From NCBI GenBank assembly GCA_028711675.1, contig JAQTRT010000175.1, forward strand, positions 1 to 6,865: 6,865 bases of DNA, in the 5' to 3' direction. The notes beneath the pieces were generated by a model that saw only the letters and a program-made list of their open reading frames with translations, ran no database searches and was not told the origin of the DNA. The position numbers were made by a program, and so were the translations under genes. The stretch comes from a bacterium. GTDB lineage: Bacteria > Spirochaetota > JAHITG01. Positions 1 to 4,763 of this stretch are shown here, one piece after another; within the stretch, counting starts at the first letter, position 1; each line of letters opens with the position of its first letter.

Positions 1-226
1 TATTGCTGTTGTTCTGCTCCTCTTTGGTATGCTTTTCATATCCCAGATGATGGGTTAATTCCTTTTTCATCGTTTTTTCGATCAGGCGCTTGGTCAGTTC
101 TTTCAGAAGCCCGCCTTCCCCTGTTATTTCCTCTGGATTCTTGTAATTGGCAAGCAGTTCATCCATCAACCTGTCTTTGACGGCTTCCTTGTTCTGCTCG
201 AGATTCTGCTCTTTTGCTTTAGCCAT
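1..226 (-). CDS. IS256-family (mutator-type) transposase, N-terminal 75 residues
   Basis: This DDE transposase would cut and move the IS256-family element. Only the N-terminal 75 residues are present and the frame runs open through the left edge. It begins MAKAKEQNLEQNKEAVKDRL. Residues 21-75 contain the family's N-terminal signature: LLANYKNPEEITGEGGLLKE, then an LTKRLIEKTMKKELTHHLGY stretch. The family normally has about 400 residues with the catalytic Asp/Asp/Glu further on, so nothing can be said about activity. ATG at 226 is supported by an AAAGGAG ribosome-binding site (plus-strand 233-239) six bases upstream. Family assignment is from recognised sequence similarity, not a search. Confidence 0.85.
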   Translation of the reverse strand, partial: MAKAKEQNLEQNKEAVKDRLMDELLANYKNPEEITGEGGLLKELTKRLIEKTMKKELTHHLGYEKHTKEEQNNSN

Positions 227-227
227 G

Positions 228-268
228 GTAAACTCCTTTAATTTTTATATTTGGTTTTCGGAGTTTAC
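228..268 (-). repeat. 9-bp inverted repeat covering the transposase ribosome-binding site
   Basis: GTAAACTCC (228-236) and GGAGTTTAC (260-268) are perfect inverted copies separated by 23 bases. In a minus-strand RNA that crosses the end of the element they would pair and bury the GGAG of the transposase ribosome-binding site. An RNA starting at the element's own predicted promoter (near 237) lacks the 260-268 arm and could not form the stem. Confidence 0.6.
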
Positions 269-272
269 ACAA
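244..272 (-). promoter_or_regulatory. Candidate IS256 transposase promoter inside the terminal repeat
   Basis: On the minus strand a weak -35-like TTGTGT (272-267) and a good -10-like TATAAA (249-244) are separated by 17 bases. Transcription from it would start near 237, giving a leader of about a dozen bases that still holds the ribosome-binding site. The -35 lies in the element's end repeat. This is pattern recognition only. Confidence 0.4.
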
Positions 273-290
273 ATTTCATGACACCTTCCC

Positions 291-758
291 AATTCACCGC
301 AGGCCAAGGGAAGAACAGAAAGGGTCTTTCGTTTCTTTCAGGACCGTCTGATCAACGAGATGCGGCTGAGAGGGATAAAAAATTATGAAGCGGCCGATAG
401 ATTTCTACAGACAGAATTTCTCCCCATGTATAACAGCCGATATACACATAAAGCCGACAGCGTTTACAAGGCATTGCCTGAAGGGAAGGATATGGATTTG
501 ATATTTACCTTAAGATTTCACAGAAAGGTAAAAAAAGACAATACGATCAGCCTGAACAATGAGATCATTCAGCTGCCTCCCTCACGGATGGCTTTATCGT
601 ATATGCGATGCTGGGTGGAGATAAAAATCAGGGAGGACGGGAAAACCTATGTGTTGTATAAAAATATAATTATTCTGGAAACCCGGTTGCAAAAACCCAT
701 AAGGGAATTAGATGTGGAAAGGAAACAAAGATATTTAAGCCAGAGAATTATCGCATGA
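291..758 (+). pseudogene. ISNCY-type transposase, C-terminal remnant
   Basis: This is the C-terminal part of an rve/DDE transposase of the ISNCY type. The frame is open from 282, upstream of the first ATG at 360, and from 291 it reads NSPQAKGRTERVFRFFQDRL, the conserved stretch around the catalytic Glu of this family (usual form SPQAKGRxER...QDRLxxELRL). It continues through EAADRFLQTEFLPMYNSRY and the beta-rich C-terminal tail (LRFHRKVKKDNTISLNNEII, then QLPPS) to a stop at 756-758. The N-terminus and the first two catalytic acids are missing, because the frame begins directly at the end of the IS256 element. Calling a gene from ATG 360 would be misleading, since coding similarity begins before it. 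Most likely a dead fragment left by the IS256 insertion. The upstream half may survive beyond the left edge. Confidence 0.8.
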
Positions 759-760
759 TT

Positions 761-797
761 AAATGTGACATTTTAAATTAGTAAAATGTGACATATT
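761..797 (+). repeat. Two direct copies of AAATGTGACAT, likely ISNCY terminal sequence
   Basis: AAATGTGACAT occurs at 761-771 and again at 784-794, 23 bases apart (about two helical turns). It lies directly after the transposase stop, where a transposase-binding end would be expected. The opposite end of this element is not visible, so the tip (somewhere around 790-805) is inferred. Confidence 0.55.
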
Positions 798-857
798 GTA
801 TTAGGAATAACAGGATTAATATAAAAGAGGAAAACTGCTCCTGTTCCACGATATCTC

Positions 858-885
858 TTGACAATTTTGTATTATTATGTATAAT
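858..885 (+). promoter_or_regulatory. Near-consensus sigma-70 promoter of the secretion operon
   Basis: A perfect -35 hexamer TTGACA (858-863) and a perfect -10 hexamer TATAAT (880-885) are separated by 16 bases, one short of the optimum. The start of transcription is expected near 892. No other plausible promoter is seen before the six co-directional genes that follow, so it probably drives the whole operon. It lies about 60 bases beyond the ISNCY remnant. The 759-857 stretch holds only the ISNCY end repeats and a weak inverted repeat (AACAGGA 809-815 / TCCTGTT 839-845) of unknown meaning. Confidence 0.8.
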
Positions 886-894
886 GTTTTAATA

Positions 895-1431
895 ATGGAT
901 CCAAAAAAAATAATCACCGGGGGATTGGCTCTGTTTGTCGTTCTTGTCTGGGGGCTGGCTGTGAAAAGGTTCGCGGACACGCAGAAGCCGGGAACAGAAA
1001 CGAACGTCTCTGTTAAAGCGCGCAGTATGAACGACCTGTCGGAAAAACTGCGGAAGAAACTGGACATACTCGGTTCCGGGATCGACCTCAGGCTCCTGCC
1101 CGCTGTGTTCGGCGCAGGAACATCGGGTCCGGCCGGGACAAAGGACGGGACATCCCGCCCTTCCTCAGCCGGGCAAAACAGGATCACGGCTCCGCCATAC
1201 AGCCTGCAGGGCATTGTGTGGGACGAAAAAGAGCCCAGGGCCATCCTGGTCAAATTATACAGGCTTGACGCGAACGACAATTCGCAGAAAGAGAACTCCA
1301 CATTCATCATCAAGCCCGGTGACAAAATCGATTACGGCGAAGTCCTTTCCATTACCAGGGAATACGTCATGATAAACATCAAAAATATCAAATTCAAATT
1401 ATGGAGCAACCGATGGGAAAGATCAGAATAA
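895..1431 (+). CDS. gspC: GspC/PilP-like inner-membrane connector protein
   Basis: Likely a bitopic inner-membrane protein linking the cytoplasmic-membrane platform to the secretin. It has 178 residues: one membrane anchor at about 6-24 (GGLALFVVLVWGLAVKRF), a periplasmic linker with a Gly/Pro/Ser/Thr-rich stretch at about 71-98, and a small beta domain at about 100-172. That domain (SLQGIVWDEKEPRAILVKLY, then PGDKIDYGEVLSITREYVMI) has the GspC HR / PilP pattern. There is no PDZ or coiled-coil tail, so it is the short form. The frame can extend to an ATG at 877, but that codon lies upstream of the predicted transcription start and overlaps the spacer of the promoter, so ATG 895 is preferred. 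No Shine-Dalgarno sequence precedes 895. It is first in the operon and overlaps the secretin gene by 19 bases. Function is inferred from domain pattern and position. The sequence is divergent, so GspC versus PilP is open. Confidence 0.7.
   Translation: MDPKKIITGGLALFVVLVWGLAVKRFADTQKPGTETNVSVKARSMNDLSEKLRKKLDILGSGIDLRLLPAVFGAGTSGPAGTKDGTSRPSSAGQNRITAPPYSLQGIVWDEKEPRAILVKLYRLDANDNSQKENSTFIIKPGDKIDYGEVLSITREYVMINIKNIKFKLWSNRWERSE
1403..1406 (+). promoter_or_regulatory. Ribosome-binding site deciding the secretin start
   Basis: GGAG lies six bases before ATG 1413, and nothing comparable precedes the in-frame ATG at 1401. This favours 1413 and makes translation of the secretin start inside the end of the gspC frame, suggesting coupling. 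Confidence 0.6.
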
Positions 1432-2708
1432 CCTTTGTCCTTTTCTGCCTGTTCTTCGGCCTGGCCCTGCATGCCGGGACAAATGATTCCATCCTGGCCA
1501 GCGTCAGGAACGTGAAGGTAAACGTGGACTTCAACAACACCGGCATCGACGACGTGATGAGGATCTTCTCGGACAAGATGAAGATCAACATCATCCGGAA
1601 CAACAACGTGAAAGCCCAGATCACGGCCAGCCTGAAAGACATGGCTGTCATCGACGCGTTCGAGTTCATCTGCCGCACGCACGGCCTGAACTACCTTCTG
1701 GAGACCGGCATGACCGGCGAGAAAGTGATCCGTATCTTCAACCAGCAGGATTTCGAGACCCAGGCCCTGACCCACCAGGGGCAGGCCAAGGTGATCCGGC
1801 TGAGATACAACAAAGCCGAGGACGTGTATAAAAAGCTGACCGAAGCCCTGGGCGGCAAGTCGAAACAGGACGGCGGATACGGCACCGGCGTCATCTACGC
1901 CGACGAGAAGAACAACAGCATCATCGTCATCGACCGCGAGGACCGACTGAAGGACTCCAACATCGAGAACATCATCAGCGCATTCGACCAGCCCGTGCCC
2001 CAGGTCCTCATCGAGGCCAAGATCCTTTCGGTCTCCCTGAACAAAGGGAGCAGGTACGGCATCAACTGGGGCCTTGTGCTGGGCGGCGGGTTCAACATGC
2101 CTTTCTCGGGCGACACGTCCACTGATCCCAATATAAAATACACCTGGACCTTCACAACCAAGGACGGCACCAAAGGCTCGCTGACCGGGCTTTTAACCGC
2201 GCTTTCCGAACAGGGGAACGTGAAGATCCTCTCCAACCCGCGCATCACGGCCCTGAACAACGAAGCGGCCAAGATCATCGTGGGCAAGAACGAGCCCTAC
2301 ACCGTGACCACGACCATTGCCAGCAGCGGCTCGCCGGTCGTCACGGCCGACACGAAATTCGTGGAAGTGGGCATCGGCATCACGGTCACGCCCCAGATCA
2401 ACAAGGATTACATCACGCTGAAGATAAAGCCGAACGTGAGCTCGGCCGCGGAAAGGTCGTCCACCAGCATCCCGCCCACAGTGACCAAGAGCGAGGCAGA
2501 GACAACGGTCATGATCAGGGATAAATCGACCCTGGTCATCGGCGGGCTCATCGAGACCAAGGAGACCTCGACCATCAACCGCGTGCCGGTCCTGGGCTAC
2601 ATCCCCCTGCTGGGTTATCTCTTTTCGAGCAGGTCCTATACCACCACGCGGTCCGAGCTGGTCATTTTTCTGACCCCGACCGTGATCAGTTATGATGTTG
2701 AGAAATAA
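1413..2708 (+). CDS. gspD: Outer-membrane secretin (GspD/PilQ/MshL family)
   Basis: This protein forms the multimeric gated outer-membrane channel of a type II secretion or type IV pilus-like system. It has 431 residues. A Sec signal peptide (1-21, MGKIRITFVLFCLFFGLALHA) is probably cut after HA, with no lipobox Cys. An N0/STN-like domain lies at about 35-108, and one N1-type (secretin N) domain at about 124-192 (KVIRLRYNKAEDVYKKLTEA, later NNSIIVIDREDRL, ending FDQPVPQVLIEAKI). The C-terminal secretin barrel is at about 195-423, with NVKILSNPRITALNNEAAKI, the gate-region signature VPVLGYIPLLGYLF at 391-404 and terminal SELVIFLTPTVI. It is much shorter than a classical GspD (about 650 residues), lacking two N-domains and any C-terminal S-domain, so it resembles compact PilQ/MshL-type channels. 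The family call is firm. The exact system it serves is inferred from neighbours. Confidence 0.93.
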   Translation: MGKIRITFVLFCLFFGLALHAGTNDSILASVRNVKVNVDFNNTGIDDVMRIFSDKMKINIIRNNNVKAQITASLKDMAVIDAFEFICRTHGLNYLLETGMTGEKVIRIFNQQDFETQALTHQGQAKVIRLRYNKAEDVYKKLTEALGGKSKQDGGYGTGVIYADEKNNSIIVIDREDRLKDSNIENIISAFDQPVPQVLIEAKILSVSLNKGSRYGINWGLVLGGGFNMPFSGDTSTDPNIKYTWTFTTKDGTKGSLTGLLTALSEQGNVKILSNPRITALNNEAAKIIVGKNEPYTVTTTIASSGSPVVTADTKFVEVGIGITVTPQINKDYITLKIKPNVSSAAERSSTSIPPTVTKSEAETTVMIRDKSTLVIGGLIETKETSTINRVPVLGYIPLLGYLFSSRSYTTTRSELVIFLTPTVISYDVEK

Positions 2709-2713
2709 GGCAG

Positions 2714-2730
2714 CCACGAAGGCACAAAGA
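2714..2730 (+). repeat. Short imperfect repeat CACGAAGG/CACAAAGA at the cassette's left edge
   Basis: Two imperfect 8-base units, CACGAAGG (2715-2722) and CACAAAGA (2723-2730), follow the gspD stop. Similar CACGAAGG-type runs are, from memory, often found next to dispersed small genes in environmental genomes, so this may be a degenerate dispersed repeat marking the insertion edge. The support is weak. Confidence 0.3.
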
Positions 2731-2744
2731 AAAAAATAGTCAGC

Positions 2745-2767
2745 AGGAATCTGTTAACAGGAATCAG
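2745..2767 (+). repeat. Left arm of the 23-bp inverted repeat around the S23/IVP gene
   Basis: The arm is built from AGGAATC (2745-2751), TGTTAAC (2752-2758) and AGGAATCAG (2759-2767). It pairs with 3153-3175 over 23 positions with two mismatches (2752 opposite 3168, 2756 opposite 3164). The gene's start codon lies 14 bases after it. Confidence 0.8.
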
Positions 2768-2780
2768 CAAGGAAAGAAAA

Positions 2781-3149
2781 GTGAGTTTTAATAGTTATCG
2801 AAATCTGGAAGTTTGGAAAAAAGCAATGGAACTTGTGGTCGAATGCTATAAAACAACAAAAAAATTCCCAAAAAATGAAACCTTCGGATTAAGTTCCCAA
2901 ATTCAACGGGCATCTGTATCTATTCCAACAAATATTGCCGAAGGCAGGGAGCGGCATTATCCCCGGGAGTTTCTACAATATTTGTCAATTGCCTATGGTT
3001 CTCTTGCAGAATTGGAAACTCTTACTGAAATTGGCTATCGTTTAAATTATATTGATAAAGATCAGTTAAATCAATTATTTTCAAGAACAACAGAAATAGG
3101 AAAAATGATCAATGGTTTAAAACAGTCTTTAAAAAAATCCGGTTCCTGA
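2781..3149 (+). CDS. Four-helix-bundle protein, S23/23S rRNA IVP family
   Basis: This is a 122-residue, all-helical protein of the S23 / 23S rRNA intervening-sequence family, at full family length. Diagnostic stretches are YRNLEVWKKAMELVVECYK near the N-terminus, FGLSSQIQRASVSIPTNIAEG in the middle and FLQYLSIAYGSLAELETLTE after it. The biochemical role of stand-alone members is not established. Relatives fold into ring-forming four-helix bundles, and the avd protein of diversity-generating retroelements is related. The GTG start at 2781 is preceded by AAGGAA about seven bases upstream. The stop codon (3147-3149) is formed by the first unit of a TTCCTGA repeat. The gene is AT-rich with A-ending codons, unlike gspD before it and gspE after it, and is enclosed by inverted repeats, so it is almost certainly an insert and not a secretion component. 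No reverse transcriptase or variable repeat is present, which argues against a retroelement role here. Confidence 0.9.
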   Translation: MSFNSYRNLEVWKKAMELVVECYKTTKKFPKNETFGLSSQIQRASVSIPTNIAEGRERHYPREFLQYLSIAYGSLAELETLTEIGYRLNYIDKDQLNQLFSRTTEIGKMINGLKQSLKKSGS

Positions 3150-3175
3150 TTCCTGATTCCTGTCAACTGATTCCT
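3143..3175 (+). repeat. TTCCTGA tandem repeat and right arm of the inverted repeat
   Basis: TTCCTGA occurs at 3143-3149 and 3150-3156, with a third near-copy TTCCTGT at 3157-3163 and another TTCCT at 3171-3175. Bases 3153-3175 form the right arm matching 2745-2767 in inverse orientation (21 of 23). The first unit supplies the stop codon of the S23/IVP gene, and the arm ends 16 bases before the gspE ATG. Confidence 0.8.
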
Positions 3176-3191
3176 ATTAGTGAGATATTTT

Positions 3192-4763
3192 ATGAAACAC
3201 AAACTTATCGGCGAACTGCTGGTCCAGAAGAAGATCATCAACGACACCCAGCTGAAACGGGCGCTCCAGTACAAGACCACAACAGGCTACAGGCTCGGCC
3301 ACTGCCTCATCAAGCTGGGCTACATCAATGAAAAGGACCTGATGCGCGTGCTCTCCCAGCAGCTTGGCACCGAATGCCGGGAACTGAAAGAAGTGGAGGT
3401 CCACCCCCAGCTTATCGAGAACGTGACCGAGGAATTCTGCAGGAAGAACTCCTGTATCCCGGTCAAATTGCACGGCCATAAACTCTCTGTAGCCATGACC
3501 GATCCTTTCGACGTTTCCATCGTGGATGATTTGCGCCTGCTTACGGGAAAGGAGATATCCGCCGTACTCGGCCTGGAGAGCGGCATCCTCCAGCTCATTG
3601 ACAGATATTTTTCCCGGCATACGGCCGGCCATGAGGAAAAAGAGAAAACCAGGGTCAAATCAGACATTATCTCAAATGTGAACGAGATCATATTCGAGGC
3701 CATTGAAAAACGGGCCAGCGACATCCATATCGAGAATTACGGCGAAAAAGCCCTTCTCCGGTACAGGATCGACGGCTATCTGTACGAACAGCGGGAGATC
3801 GCGGCCAAGGACCTGGCTGCCACCATTTCACGTATAAAAATAATGTCCGACCTGAACATCGCGGAGAAACGGCTGCCCCAGGACGGCCGCATCGTCATAC
3901 AGGATAAAAATTACAATGTGGACATCAGGGTCTCCATCATTCCCGGTATTTACGGCGAGAATGTGGTGCTCAGGCTCCTGGACAAGGGAAAATTCATCCC
4001 GGACCTGGACAACATCGGCCTGGAAGGCAAAGGCCTCAGCCTCCTGAAAAAGCTCATCACGCGGCCGTACGGCCTTATCCTGGTCTCAGGGCCTACAGGC
4101 AGCGGCAAGACCACTACATTATATTCCATCATCCAGAGGATCAATTCCAAAGACAAAAAGGTACTTACCATAGAAGATCCCGTGGAATACAAACTGGACA
4201 ATGTCCTTCAGGTCGAGGTGAAACCCGGCATCGGCCTGGACTTCTCACGCGGGCTCAGGTCATTTCTCAGGCATGACCCGGACATCATCATGGTGGGCGA
4301 GATAAGGGATTACGAGACAGCCGAGATAGCTATCCGCGCGTCCCTGACAGGCCACCTTGTGCTGAGCACGGTCCATACCAATAACGCCAGCTCAGCCGTT
4401 ACCCGGCTTTTAGACATGAAAGTGGAGCCGTTCCTTGTAGCGTCCACCACCGTGCTGGTCATGAGCCAGAGGCTGGTCAGGACTCTGTGCGATAAATGTA
4501 AAGTGCCTGAGGATAAAAAGTCGGCGGGATACAGGCCCAAAGGATGCAAGGAATGCGGACAGACCGGATTCAAAGGCAGGACCGGCATTTTCGAGCTCAT
4601 GGAAATAACGCCCGGGATAAGGAAAGCCGTCACAGCCAACAAGACCGCGGAAGAGATAAACGATATCGCAGTCAAACAGGGGATGATATCCATGTACGAG
4701 AGCGGCATGGAGAAGGTAAAGCAGGGCCTGACCACTGTGGATGAAGTAAGAAGAGTGATATGA
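3192..4763 (+). CDS. gspE: Type II secretion / type IV pilus assembly ATPase (GspE/PilB family)
   Basis: This is the hexameric cytoplasmic ATPase that powers pseudopilus or pilus assembly. It has 523 residues. The N-terminal MshEN-like region (5-57) holds two 24-residue units joined by a five-residue spacer (29-33). The second, starting RLGHCLIKLGYINEKDL, matches the c-di-GMP-binding pattern. The ATPase core has Walker A GPTGSGKT (300-307), Asp box TIEDPVE (326-332), Walker B DPDIIMVGEIRD (362-373) and His box with H395 in LSTVHTNNAS. Two CxxC pairs (C433/C436, C452/C455) form the zinc subdomain, with only 15 residues between pairs, shorter than in classical GspE. An in-frame GTG at 3180 exists, but ATG 3192 gives the usual family N-terminus (MKHKLIGELLV). 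Its ribosome-binding site is poor (GAG at 3182-3184), as if the upstream insert had displaced the native one. All catalytic motifs are intact. Confidence 0.95.
   Translation: MKHKLIGELLVQKKIINDTQLKRALQYKTTTGYRLGHCLIKLGYINEKDLMRVLSQQLGTECRELKEVEVHPQLIENVTEEFCRKNSCIPVKLHGHKLSVAMTDPFDVSIVDDLRLLTGKEISAVLGLESGILQLIDRYFSRHTAGHEEKEKTRVKSDIISNVNEIIFEAIEKRASDIHIENYGEKALLRYRIDGYLYEQREIAAKDLAATISRIKIMSDLNIAEKRLPQDGRIVIQDKNYNVDIRVSIIPGIYGENVVLRLLDKGKFIPDLDNIGLEGKGLSLLKKLITRPYGLILVSGPTGSGKTTTLYSIIQRINSKDKKVLTIEDPVEYKLDNVLQVEVKPGIGLDFSRGLRSFLRHDPDIIMVGEIRDYETAEIAIRASLTGHLVLSTVHTNNASSAVTRLLDMKVEPFLVASTTVLVMSQRLVRTLCDKCKVPEDKKSAGYRPKGCKECGQTGFKGRTGIFELMEITPGIRKAVTANKTAEEINDIAVKQGMISMYESGMEKVKQGLTTVDEVRRVI

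Larger units (their letters stand above)
1..290 (-). mobile_element. IS256-family insertion sequence, transposase-proximal end (partial)
   Basis: This is the 5' end of an IS256-family element on the minus strand, and the rest lies beyond the left edge. It contains the transposase N-terminus, its ribosome-binding site and a terminal-repeat-like sequence (GAGTTTACACAA followed by TTTCATGACACC, 261-285) of the kind seen at IS256-family ends. The outer boundary is placed at about 285-290 because from 291 onward the plus strand reads as coding sequence of a different transposase. The exact tip and target duplication cannot be set, because the other end is not in the window. Confidence 0.75.
2709..3179 (+). 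other. Inserted IVS-like cassette between gspD and gspE
   Basis: In an operon whose other junctions overlap or are 12 bases apart, about 480 bases separate the gspD stop from the gspE start. The stretch is AT-rich with different codon use. It contains one S23/IVP-family gene enclosed by a long inverted repeat (2745-2767 and 3153-3175) plus short tandem repeats on both flanks. The same layout (stem arms with an S23-type ORF in the loop) is known from intervening sequences in bacterial 23S rRNA genes. No transposase, target duplication or terminator is visible. The outer limits are approximate. Confidence 0.65.

Noticed and set aside
809..845. Inverted repeat AACAGGA/TCCTGTT as a terminator or operator
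   Set aside because: The stem is only 7 bp with a 23-base loop and no T-run follows. It could be chance, so it is noted only within the promoter entry.
877..894. Longer gspC start at ATG 877
   Set aside because: This codon lies within the promoter spacer/-10 region and upstream of the predicted transcription start. It has no ribosome-binding site, and the added residues (MYNVLI) do not improve the N-terminus.
816..1325. Minus-strand open frame opposite gspC
   Set aside because: The plus strand has a coherent membrane protein with promoter and operon context. The minus product shows no family features and would run into the promoter.
2193..2717. Minus-strand open frame opposite the secretin C-terminus
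   Set aside because: It is an Arg/Asp/Gly-rich shadow frame produced by the GC-rich codon use of a firmly identified secretin.
2781..3149. Diversity-generating retroelement accessory (avd) role for the four-helix-bundle gene
   Set aside because: No reverse transcriptase, template repeat or variable repeat is visible, and the sequence matches the S23/IVP type.
3143..3175. Repeats as a CRISPR array
   Set aside because: Units are 7 bases, mostly contiguous, with no spacers of regular length and no cas genes.
3180..3191. GTG 3180 as start of gspE
   Set aside because: It abuts the repeat arm and lacks a ribosome-binding site. ATG 3192 gives the usual family N-terminus.
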